DNA from: Nitrospina sp. LS_NOB
GTDB lineage: Bacteria > Nitrospinota > Nitrospinia > Nitrospinales > VA-1
DNA: 64,000 nt
Reading direction: 5' to 3'
Assembly (NCBI GenBank): GCA_001542995.1
Contig: LFLA01000018.1
Location: 37,501-101,500, forward strand
Shown here: piece after piece, positions 1-8,266 of the stretch
How positions within the stretch are numbered: the stretch's first letter is position 1
Layout of the letters: the number at the start of each line of letters is the position of its first letter
Program-made: the position numbers and the translations under genes
Notes under the pieces: model-generated
The model's input: the letters and a program-made list of their open reading frames with translations, nothing else
The model's database searches: none
What the model was told of the DNA's origin: nothing

Positions 1-1502
1 GCCGAGGTGGCCTCATCCAAAATCAGGATGCGCGGGTCTTTTAGAATCGCCCGGGCGATGGCAATACGCTGTCTTTGCCCAGCCGACAGGCGGATGCCTT
101 TCTCACCGACGACCGTTTCATAACCGTCCGGACATTCCATGATGAAGTTATGCGCGTTGGCATCTTTCGCTGCTTGCACGAGTTCTTCTCTTGTCACGCC
201 AGGTTTTGCGTATTCAATGTTCGCTAAGATGGTGCCGCCAAACAGGATGGTTTCTTGCGGCACGATGCCGATTTGACTCCAATAGCTGTTCAGTTGCACG
301 GTTTTGAGCGCAATGCCGTCCACCCGGATTTCTCCGGATACCGGATCATAAAAACGGTGCAGGAGCTGGACCAGTGTGGTTTTGCCGGCGCCGCTGGGCC
401 CAACCAAAGCCACGGTTTGCCCTGGTTCTACGGTAAAGCTGATGCCCTTGATGATTTCCTGATCTTCCCGATAATGGAAACGCACATTGTCGAATTCAAC
501 TTTGCCATCTATATGGGGCAGGGGTTTGGCGTTGGTGATGTCGCTGACTTCCCCTTTCAGATCCAGAATTTCAAAGACGCGTTTGCTGGCACCAATGCCT
601 TCCTGCACGCGCGCGTATAGGCGGGCGAAACTTCCCATTGGCCCGGCTATGATGGTGGCGTATAGAATGAAGGCGATGAGTTCGCCGGGACTGATGGCTC
701 CCAGAATCACTTCCCGTCCGCCATACCAGAGCAGGACGAGTGAGGTGGAAAAGGCGATGAAGCCAATGCTGGGCCCAAAAAACGAAGAGATGATGACGCG
801 TTTTTTAGCGGATTGGAAACTGTCCTCCATGGCTGTGCCGAAACGTTCGTTTTCCAGTTTTTCCCGGACAAAGGATTTTACGATCTGGATGCAGGAAATA
901 TTTTCTTCCAGAATGATTGTGGACACGGCTAGCTTGTCCTGAATTTCGGTTGAGAGTTTTTTCAGCTTGCGTCCGAAGGTGCGGGCGAACAATACCAGAA
1001 CCGGGGCCAGCACCAGTATCAACCCGGTTAGTCTCCAGTTCATATAAGTGATTATGATGATGCCGCCGAACAGACGGATGGATTGCTGAAGGAGGGTGGC
1101 CGGCAAGTCGGTGACGATGTTCTCGATCGTGGTGATGTCGTTGGTCATGCGCGAGACGATTTCACCGGTTCGGCGTTTGACAAAAAAACTGAGCGAAAGT
1201 GTGTGCAAATGTTTGAACAGCTTGATACGGAAATCGGTGATGATGCGTTTTTCGGTTAGATCAAACAGGTAATTATGGGCGGTGGAAAAGATGAGCTGGA
1301 TCAGGAACAGTCCGGCGATGCTGAACGTGAGGCTGTTCATCAGCGCCATATTTTTTTCAACCATGACCACATCGACCAGCTTCTTGATATAGAGAGGCAC
1401 GGCCAGATTGGTCAGGGATGCGATGACCAGGAAGATCGCGCCCAGGATCAATGCCTTTTTGTAAGGCGAAAGTAATATTAGAAGTCTTCTATAACCGTTC
1501 AT
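1..1502 (-). CDS. ABC transporter ATP-binding/permease protein, MsbA-like (partial, runs off left edge)
   Basis: Minus-strand translation begins [22 protein letters not shown] (ATG at 1502) and contains [30 protein letters not shown] (ABC signature and Walker B). Plus-strand ORFs here are antisense. Confidence 0.85.
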   Translation of the reverse strand, partial: [500 protein letters not shown]

Positions 1503-1736
1503 GCGCGTAAAGTTTTTGCGTTGGAATTGGAACACTGTATCATAAACCGGCGTAGCCGCCACTCGGCGTACCCCTTCGGGGTATGAAACAAGTGAAGGGG
1601 ATATCACATGCTGCCAGTAGCCGTAATGTTCTTCCTTAAACTTCGTGCCCCGGAGGGGTAAATCGTTTTTCTCGGCTTAATGAACTATTGCTAGTTCCCT
1701 GTAAATAGAAAATTCCAATAGAAAGAGCGAAGAGTT

Positions 1737-2594
1737 TTGTCAAACAATCTCGCCATAATTTTTTCGGACATTAAGATCCAGCATACGGTTTTTGCTTTGC
1801 CATTTGCGGTGATGAGCGCGTTTCTGGCTGCCGGCGGGATGCCGGAAGTTGAGAAGCTGGTTTGGATCGTGGTCTGCATGCTGGGCGCGAGAAGTGCGGC
1901 GATGGCTTTTAATCGTATTGTCGATGCCCGGTTTGATAAGAAAAACACGCGCACCCAGGACCGGGCTCTGCCTTCCGGCCTAGTCAGCGCGGGCAGTTAC
2001 TGGGCCTTTCTGATCGCGTCTTCTGCACTGTTCGTTTTTTCCGCGTGGATGCTGAACCAGTTGGCCTTTTACCTTTCCCCTGTGGCTTTGATCATCGTGT
2101 TTTTTTATTCTTTGACCAAACGCTTCACCGCGTTTTCACATTTCTGGCTGGGGCTTGCTATTTCTATTGCACCAGTCGGAGCCTGGGTCGCCATCCGCGA
2201 AGAAATTTCTTTCACCTCGCTTTTGTTGGGGGCGGCGGTGATTTTCTGGCTGGTCGGATTCGACATTCTTTATTCATGTATGGATGTCGAGTCGGACAGG
2301 GTGAATCGATTGCACTCCATCCCCGAGCGGTTCGGGGTTAAAACGGCCTTAAAGATGGCTTTTGCTTCGCATGCGGTGATGGTGGTGTTCCTGCTGGTAT
2401 TATTGGAACCCACGGTTCTCTTAGGGTGGGTTTATCTGGCGGGGGTGGTCTTGGTTGCCGGCCTTCTGGTTTATGAACATTCGCTGGTCAAGAAAGATGA
2501 TTTGTCAAAAGTGAATATGGCCTTCTTCAATGTGAACGGCATCATAAGTATAGGACTCATGATTTTCGTGATCGTCGATTGCGTTTGGGTGTAA
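1737..2594 (+). CDS. UbiA-family prenyltransferase (4-hydroxybenzoate polyprenyltransferase / MqnP-like), TTG start
   Basis: Polytopic protein with NRIVDARFDKKNTRTQDRALPSG and DILYSCMDVESDR, the two Asp-rich UbiA motifs; adjacent to mqnE. Confidence 0.85.
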   Translation: MSNNLAIIFSDIKIQHTVFALPFAVMSAFLAAGGMPEVEKLVWIVVCMLGARSAAMAFNRIVDARFDKKNTRTQDRALPSGLVSAGSYWAFLIASSALFVFSAWMLNQLAFYLSPVALIIVFFYSLTKRFTAFSHFWLGLAISIAPVGAWVAIREEISFTSLLLGAAVIFWLVGFDILYSCMDVESDRVNRLHSIPERFGVKTALKMAFASHAVMVVFLLVLLEPTVLLGWVYLAGVVLVAGLLVYEHSLVKKDDLSKVNMAFFNVNGIISIGLMIFVIVDCVWV

Positions 2595-2779
2595 AAAATA
2601 ATTTGTCCGTCATACTGAGCCGGTAAAAATAAATATGCAAAACTCTGTCGAACATTTACCCGTAGAACTGTACCAATCCTGTATATTCAATAGGTTAAAT
2701 TTTTTTGACGGGTTGGGCATGAACTTGGCAATAACCAATGGGGATAGGTTATAATACGCAGTTCCCTATTTTTTGATTA

Positions 2780-3907
2780 TTGGAGTTTTACGAGATGCTT
2801 TTTGAATTTGAAGATTCGACGTTGCAACCCATTTATGAAAAAGTAATGACAGGGACCCGCCTTTCTTATGAGGATGGGGTGGCCCTTTGGAAAACCCATG
2901 ACCTGCTGGGCGTGGGATATATGGCCAACATAGTGCGGGAAAGGTTGAATGGTGACAAGACCTACTTCATTCACAACCGGCATATTAACCCGACAAATGT
3001 TTGTGTTTTGAGTTGCCAGTTTTGTGCCTTTGGAGTCAAGGCCGATCATCCTCACGCTTATGAAAAGTCACTGGAAGAAATTTTTTCGGATGCTGAAAAA
3101 TATAACGGGGGAGAGGTCAGTGAATTTCATATTGTCGGTGGTCTTCATCCGGATTATCCGTTTGAATATTATCTCGACCTGTTGAAGGGGTTGAAAGAAC
3201 GCTTTCCGTTGGTTCATATCCAGGCCTATACAGCCGTGGAGGTGGAATACCTTTCTCGGCTGGGGAAGCTTCCTTTAAAAGAAACGCTGGAAGTTTTAAA
3301 GGAGGCTGGTTTAGGCTCTCTTCCTGGCGGTGGCGCGGAAGTTTTCGCGAAACGGGTGCGTCGGAAAATTTGCGGGGACAAGATTACGGGTGAGGAGTGG
3401 TTGCAGGTTCATGAAATAGCCCATCTTGTTGGGTTAAAAAGTAACGCCACCATGCTTTATGGGCATTTAGAAACTGCGGAAGAAAGATCGGATCATCTGG
3501 TGCACCTCAGGGAGTTGCAGGATCAGACTCATGGGTTTGTCACGTTTATTCCGTTAGCGTTTCATCCGGAAAACACCGTGTTGGACTTTTTGAAAACCAC
3601 GCCGGGGCAGTTGGATCTCAGATCTCTGGCAGTTTCAAGATTGATGCTGGATAATTTCCCGCATGTCAAAGCATTCTGGATCATGATCACGCCTAAAATT
3701 GCTCAGCTTGCCCAATCTTTTGGTGCCGATGATATGGATGGAACAGTTGTTGAAGAGAAGATCATTCATGCTGCCGGAGCGGCAACGGATCAGGTTTTTC
3801 ACAAGGATCAGATCATTCATATGATTACAGAATCCGGGAGAAAACCCGTAGAACGAGACACGCTCTATGAGAAGGTTGAGGAATTGCAGGTGGGAGGCGC
3901 ATATTAG
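2780..3907 (+). CDS. mqnE: Aminofutalosine synthase MqnE (radical SAM)
   Basis: NPTNVCVLSCQFCAFGVK (CX3CX2C), LPGGGAEVF and SNATMLYGHLET are characteristic of the MqnE/MqnC family. Confidence 0.85.
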   Translation: MEFYEMLFEFEDSTLQPIYEKVMTGTRLSYEDGVALWKTHDLLGVGYMANIVRERLNGDKTYFIHNRHINPTNVCVLSCQFCAFGVKADHPHAYEKSLEEIFSDAEKYNGGEVSEFHIVGGLHPDYPFEYYLDLLKGLKERFPLVHIQAYTAVEVEYLSRLGKLPLKETLEVLKEAGLGSLPGGGAEVFAKRVRRKICGDKITGEEWLQVHEIAHLVGLKSNATMLYGHLETAEERSDHLVHLRELQDQTHGFVTFIPLAFHPENTVLDFLKTTPGQLDLRSLAVSRLMLDNFPHVKAFWIMITPKIAQLAQSFGADDMDGTVVEEKIIHAAGAATDQVFHKDQIIHMITESGRKPVERDTLYEKVEELQVGGAY

Positions 3908-3946
3908 AATGTAATGTTCTGCAATGTAGGAAGATTTTTTTTTAAT

Positions 3947-4204
3947 ATGACTGATCTAATCAATAAAGACGGCCTGTCCGTTTCCAATAATCCCAAAGCG
4001 ATTCATGAAGAACTTTTCCGCGGTATGGGTTATGTGATGGGAGCCGGTGCTTCGGTTTTTATGCAAAATGAAAGTATCACCGAAAAGTATATTGTGATTT
4101 CAAAAGATAATGGCTTGGAACCCCCCACAGACAAACGATTTGTTGCGGGCCGTTATAAGGAAGCCCTGGCGCTGTTTCGACAGTGGCTGGGTCAGAAAGC
4201 TTAA
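3947..4204 (+). CDS. Hypothetical protein (about 85 aa)
   Basis: ORF MTDLINKDGLSVSNNPKAIHEELFRGMGYVMGAGASVFMQNESITEKY..., directly downstream of mqnE. Confidence 0.6.
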   Translation: MTDLINKDGLSVSNNPKAIHEELFRGMGYVMGAGASVFMQNESITEKYIVISKDNGLEPPTDKRFVAGRYKEALALFRQWLGQKA

Positions 4205-4207
4205 TCA

Positions 4208-4297
4208 ATGGGAGATAATGAGATGGAAAACTGGTTGATGCTGACATTGGTGGGTAAAGACCGACCCGGAATCGTTGCCGAAATCTGCCAGGTTTAA
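4208..4297 (+). pseudogene. Truncated ACT-domain protein remnant (GcvR-like N-terminus)
   Basis: ORF MGDNEMENWLMLTLVGKDRPGIVAEICQV* has the ACT-domain opening (LTLVGKDRPGIVAEI) and stops after 29 codons. Confidence 0.5.
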
Positions 4298-4309
4298 AGG
4301 GGTTCTATT

Positions 4310-5407
4310 TTATTGGCCTACGGGAAGTGTGAGGAGTGGGGCGTTATTTGTAATCTTGCCTGCTTGCAATGAAAAAATCTGAGCCAGAAGAGAGAATGTG
4401 GATTTGGAGGATAAATCCGAATCGTCAATATAAAACCAGGTTCTGCGGTAGAAAATAGTCATGAATCCGGCTTGGGGGTTTTCAGAACGAGAACGAATCC
4501 TCAACAGATCGCCCGTCACTTCCTTCCAATCAAAAGCATTTCCATCGGGTGTTTTGGTCTGAGTGACCTTGCCTTTTAAAACATCTTCTCTTGGGACTTC
4601 TACCGCCTGGGAAATATAGAACATGATACCCAGAAGGGAACGGGTGACGACCCCGATCTGGTCTCTCTCTATATGGGAAGAAGTCAGTACATATTGGGCT
4701 CTCCCAGGTTGGATATTCATAGCAAGGGCAAACTGTTTTGCCTCCTCCCGCTTTCTATACTCTTCATTTATATGCAGAATCAATTGAGGCACTCCATTCA
4801 CCTCACGATAAGAAAGGTTTATGGCATCTTGAACCTGCAACTCTCTTAAAAGTTTTATTGCAGAATTGAATTCCTTGAATTTTGGGGCAAGGCTGGGGGT
4901 GGGCCCCGATGCACCCGGAGCATTTTTAAGATGGTTCATCCGTTGAAAACATAACCGGAAAATTCTCTCAATGCTCCAGCCGGAATGAAATAGAAGAACG
5001 ATAGTCTGCAGGGGAAGGGGAGATAGCACACGCTGGATAAATTGGTCTCCCTGTAGAGGAGAGTAGGTCACGGTTGGCCTTTCAGTCAATCCCACACTTC
5101 CCCCTAAACCAAACAGTCCTTTGACGCCTTCCTGCAAAGTGGCACCGGCATTAGCGCTGGTCGACAGGGTGAATTGGGATGCCACACTGCTCACTTCCAT
5201 GAAAAAAGGTGTGTCCCGGTATTTAAGCCGGACCAGGTTGAGCAAAAGTTGTTCGTCGTTAGTTCTTTGCACCGCCATGTTGTAGTTGCTTCTTTCGCTT
5301 TTCAAAGTTGTTGGGCCCAGGTTTGCGCAACTCATAAGTAGCAATGGAAGCATTGCGGTTAAACAAAGAAGTACTGGGGTTTTTGGGAAAAAATAGCGTG
5401 GGTTCAT
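4310..5407 (-). CDS. Hypothetical lipoprotein
   Basis: Signal peptide with lipobox (LLLMSCANLG); 365 aa ORF. Confidence 0.7.
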   Translation of the reverse strand: MNPRYFFPKTPVLLCLTAMLPLLLMSCANLGPTTLKSERSNYNMAVQRTNDEQLLLNLVRLKYRDTPFFMEVSSVASQFTLSTSANAGATLQEGVKGLFGLGGSVGLTERPTVTYSPLQGDQFIQRVLSPLPLQTIVLLFHSGWSIERIFRLCFQRMNHLKNAPGASGPTPSLAPKFKEFNSAIKLLRELQVQDAINLSYREVNGVPQLILHINEEYRKREEAKQFALAMNIQPGRAQYVLTSSHIERDQIGVVTRSLLGIMFYISQAVEVPREDVLKGKVTQTKTPDGNAFDWKEVTGDLLRIRSRSENPQAGFMTIFYRRTWFYIDDSDLSSKSTFSLLAQIFSLQAGKITNNAPLLTLPVGQ

Positions 5408-5414
5408 ACAAAAA

Positions 5415-6548
5415 TCAGTGTTGAGCTTCCGGGTTTTTCATTGCTTCCCGTTGGGCCAAGTGAATGGTTGAAGTGGGGAATGCCGCTTCTGCTCCATTGT
5501 CTTCAACAATTTTCAAAATCTTTAAAAGAATGTCCTGTTTGATGGTGTGATATTTTTCCCAATTTGTCGTTCTGGTGAAAGTGTAGATGAAAAAGTCAAG
5601 CGAGGAAGAGGCAAAACTATTGAAGTTGACCATCAAGGTTTTATTGGCGTCAATTTCAGGATGGTCTTGTAACATTTTCTCAACCTGACTCGTGATCGTT
5701 TCCATTTTGTTCGCATCGTCATAACGAATTCCGATGGTTTCCTTGATTCTCCGGTTCTGCATGCGGGAAGGATTTTCCACCGCGATTTGCGAAAAAATAG
5801 CATTGGGAACATACAGCGGTCGCTTGTCGAAGGTTCTTATTATAGTGACCCTCCAACCTATTTTCTCGACAACCCCTTCGATTTCCCGATCCGGAGAGCG
5901 GACCCAGTCTCCCACTGCGAAAGGTCGGTCCAGATATATGAAGAGTCCCCCGAAGAAATTGGAAAGCAGGTCTTTGGCCGCAAAGCCCACGGCTATACCA
6001 CCCACCCCTCCAAAAGCCAGAACACCGGAAATGCTGAGCCCGAGTGTTTGCAGCATCATCAAGATGGCTGTGATGGCGACAGATATGCGAGCCAGCTTTG
6101 ATATGGCATCCAGGGTGGTTGGGTCGATATCTTTGTCGGAGGTCAGATAGCTTGCTTCAGCATTGCGGATGGAAAGAATTAAAAACCAGGCCAGGGCGGC
6201 AACAATGATTGTATCGCGTAAGGGCGTGAAGACTTCCAGAATCACGGCTCCGGTGGCCTTTTGGATGATTTCGCCGGCGAAGGCGATGCCCGTTATCCAG
6301 ACGATGAGACTTAGTGGACGGGGAAGGGATAGCAGGAAGGCGTCATCCCATTTGTTTTTGGTTCGTTGCGCTTTTTTTGCTAAGGATCCCAAAACTTTCT
6401 TTTGGACCAAATCCGTAATCAGGGCCGCAAATATGACCAGAAACGCCTGAATTATATATGTGTTTTCATAGGCTAACAATTGTTTGAAATCCACCATTCG
6501 TTTATTTCCCTTGAAATCGTCGCTGATGCTGAAAGTATCATATTTCAA
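5415..6548 (-). CDS. MscS-family mechanosensitive ion channel
   Basis: GVGGIAVGFAAKDLLSNFFGGLFIYLDRPFAVGDWV: canonical MscS TM3 and beta domain. Confidence 0.92.
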   Translation of the reverse strand: MKYDTFSISDDFKGNKRMVDFKQLLAYENTYIIQAFLVIFAALITDLVQKKVLGSLAKKAQRTKNKWDDAFLLSLPRPLSLIVWITGIAFAGEIIQKATGAVILEVFTPLRDTIIVAALAWFLILSIRNAEASYLTSDKDIDPTTLDAISKLARISVAITAILMMLQTLGLSISGVLAFGGVGGIAVGFAAKDLLSNFFGGLFIYLDRPFAVGDWVRSPDREIEGVVEKIGWRVTIIRTFDKRPLYVPNAIFSQIAVENPSRMQNRRIKETIGIRYDDANKMETITSQVEKMLQDHPEIDANKTLMVNFNSFASSSLDFFIYTFTRTTNWEKYHTIKQDILLKILKIVEDNGAEAAFPTSTIHLAQREAMKNPEAQH

Positions 6549-6704
6549 GGGTTTAAGGAATATTAAATTCTACGGCGTTGATTATTAATTCTGGTTTTTG
6601 CAATTTCTTTGGTTGCACGAGGTAAAATAGTTGCAAGGGAGAACTTAATATGGATGATGAGTTTTTATGAAAAGAGGTTTGAATTAACCCTTTAAGAAGC
6701 AAAA

Positions 6705-6735
6705 AAAACGCCCCGCTTTCAAAGCGGGGCGTTTT
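6705..6735 (-). terminator. Rho-independent terminator (near-perfect inverted repeat)
   Basis: AAAACGCCCCGCTTT-C-AAAGCGGGGCGTTTT followed on the minus strand by a T run. Confidence 0.85.
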
Positions 6736-6765
6736 AAAAACACAGGAGCTTCCGTCAATCTGGGG

Positions 6766-6810
6766 TTAACAAATTACTCCAGAAGCTCCCCGGGTACTGT
6801 CAGATAGCAT
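6766..6810 (-). CDS. Candidate 14-aa micro-ORF MLSDSTRGASGVIC in a structured transcript
   Basis: Preceded by AAGGAGGTGATCC, perfectly complementary to the 16S rRNA 3' tail, 1 nt before the ATG; followed by a hairpin and terminator. Confidence 0.4.
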   Translation of the reverse strand: MLSDSTRGASGVIC

Positions 6811-6996
6811 GGGATCACCTCCTTCTCAGGGAATGGTCATATGGCGCCATGGGCTTCCCCGTTAAGCCCGCCACGCAACCCGCATTCCAAAGCATGAGCG
6901 AGTTTTGAACTTTTGAACTGTTGTCAAAAGGGAATTTAAAGTTGCCGATGTTGTATGGAGCTAAAAAGCAGCAGGCTAATAAAAAGTCAGCTATTT

Positions 6997-7311
6997 CTAC
7001 GATCCAGCTTGAGAAAAAATATAATCCACGTCAAGCTTGGAATCCGTAGCTATCTTTTTGCAGGAATTTATTTTTCCCTGGCAACGCATATAGCAGCCGC
7101 TCCAATGACCGCATTGGACATATAGCCAGTGTTTGGGCTGGGCTATCATGTGTCCCTGGCCTATAATTTCTATGGTCTCTTCATGATTGGATGTAAAGGT
7201 TTTTTCGGCCCCGGGAATCATTTCTAGCAAAACAACGCCATTGGAGGAGGCGCAAGAGGCTAGAAAAGAAATTGCGAATACTACCAAAGCTAATTCTACT
7301 GTTTTTTTCAT
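6997..7311 (-). CDS. Small putative lipoprotein
   Basis: MKKTVELALVVFAISFLASCASSNG: signal peptide with lipobox (LASC). Confidence 0.6.
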   Translation of the reverse strand: MKKTVELALVVFAISFLASCASSNGVVLLEMIPGAEKTFTSNHEETIEIIGQGHMIAQPKHWLYVQCGHWSGCYMRCQGKINSCKKIATDSKLDVDYIFSQAGS

Positions 7312-7524
7312 GCTTTTTCCCTTGTCTTTAGTGTTCAGGTCCCAGGCTGGCTTTATATTTTGATTTTCGCCCACTATAGCTTGTTTTCCAGATGCAAACC
7401 TTTTTAAGCCCGATTGCCCCGTGGAGTTGTTTCTATGCGGTTTCACGGCCTCGCCAGATGAGTACAGTGTTAGGGCTTATAAAACATATGATATAACTGG
7501 AAGCTGGGGATGTCCATAAAAAAC

Positions 7525-7552
7525 GTTCACTGCCGCACAGGCAGCTTAGAAA
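7525..7552 (+). repeat. Solitary type I-F CRISPR repeat sequence (no array)
   Basis: GTTCACTGCCGCACAGGCAGCTTAGAAA, 28 nt, matches the known I-F/Ypest repeat as recalled; no second copy at repeat-spacer spacing. Confidence 0.75.
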
Positions 7553-7558
7553 TGAAAA

Positions 7559-7612
7559 TCACGAAAACACATAAGGTTCATCCATTTGGATAAGTAATTT
7601 TACAATGCCCAT
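7559..7612 (-). CDS. Candidate 17-aa micro-ORF MGIVKLLIQMDEPYVFS
   Basis: SD-like AAAGGAGAACACC upstream of ATG; ORF ends just before the I-F-like hairpin, which is followed by T6 on this strand. Confidence 0.3.
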   Translation of the reverse strand: MGIVKLLIQMDEPYVFS

Positions 7613-7663
7613 GGTGTTCTCCTTTCAGGTTATAAACAGGCAGCAAAACCAGGGTCATAAACA

Positions 7664-7700
7664 AAGAAGCACTTAGCCCAATGTGAGCCAAGTGCTTCTT
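7664..7700 (-). terminator. Stem-loop after tRNA-Arg
   Basis: AAGAAGCACTT...AAGTGCTTCTT inverted repeat just downstream of the tRNA 3' end. Confidence 0.6.
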
Positions 7701-7706
7701 CTATAA

Positions 7707-7783
7707 TGGTACGCCCGAGAGGATTCGAACCTCCGACCCTCGGTACCGGAAACCGATACTCTATCCAGCTGAGCTACGGGCGC
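7707..7783 (-). tRNA. tRNA-Arg (anticodon CCG), CCA encoded
   Basis: Minus strand GCGCCCGTAGCTCAGCTGGATAGAGTATCGGTTTCCGGTACCGAGGGTCGGAGGTTCGAATCCTCTCGGGCGTACCA folds as a cloverleaf; anticodon loop TTCCGGT. Confidence 0.95.
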
Positions 7784-7797
7784 ATACTTTTTTGGTC

Positions 7798-8160
7798 TCA
7801 GTAGCTGTCGTCGAAGCCGGCTACGTTCCCCACCTGACGACCCAATTCCTGAGCGAACTCTTTAATCATCTTTAAACGCCAGGTCCACCACTGGGCTTCT
7901 GCTTTTATTTCTTCCGAGGCGTCTTTGGGAATGTTGAAGTTATATTCCTTGTCGGTTTCATCAAAAATAATTTTTATTTCTGCAGCCACTTTCAGCCCAT
8001 GTTCTTCCAGAACTTTAATGGGGTCTGCGGCCAGGCTTTTTTTGAATGATTCATCGGTGACCGCTTTGGCTGCGACGGCCCGCCAATTGTCATCCAATTC
8101 TTTTTTTCTGATGGGATTAATCGGGGAAGTGGTACCCGTGGCACCCAGTATTTCGCTCAT
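7798..8160 (-). CDS. NHLP (nitrile hydratase-like leader) family putative RiPP precursor
   Basis: WRAVAAKAVTDESFKKSLAADPIKVLEEHGLKVAAEIKIIFDETDKEYNFNIPKD resembles the nitrile hydratase alpha-like leader pattern (DexF+xxLxxDPxxxLxexGxxvpxxxxvxvxedtxxxxxxxiP). Confidence 0.65.
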   Translation of the reverse strand: MSEILGATGTTSPINPIRKKELDDNWRAVAAKAVTDESFKKSLAADPIKVLEEHGLKVAAEIKIIFDETDKEYNFNIPKDASEEIKAEAQWWTWRLKMIKEFAQELGRQVGNVAGFDDSY

Positions 8161-8266
8161 ATATGGTCCTTTCCGGAAAATTTCAACCAGCTTAATTAAT
8201 GGATGATAGGGAATAATACAGGATTCCCCGACCCATTTCTATAGAACTTTCAAATATAGGGGGTTA

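Noticed and set aside
487-942. Plus-strand ORFs at 255..942 and 1275..1475
   Set aside because: Antisense to the MsbA-like ABC transporter with clear family motifs.
6812-6824. Plus-strand GGATCACCTCCTT as a 16S rRNA gene 3' end
   Set aside because: Match is limited to the 13-nt tail with no other rRNA sequence upstream; best explained as the complement of a perfect SD on the minus strand.
7624-7651. Possible second degenerate I-F repeat (ACAGGCAGC match at 7636..7644)
   Set aside because: Only 9 contiguous bases match and the spacing (71 nt) does not fit a 32-nt I-F spacer or a two-spacer interval; treated as chance.
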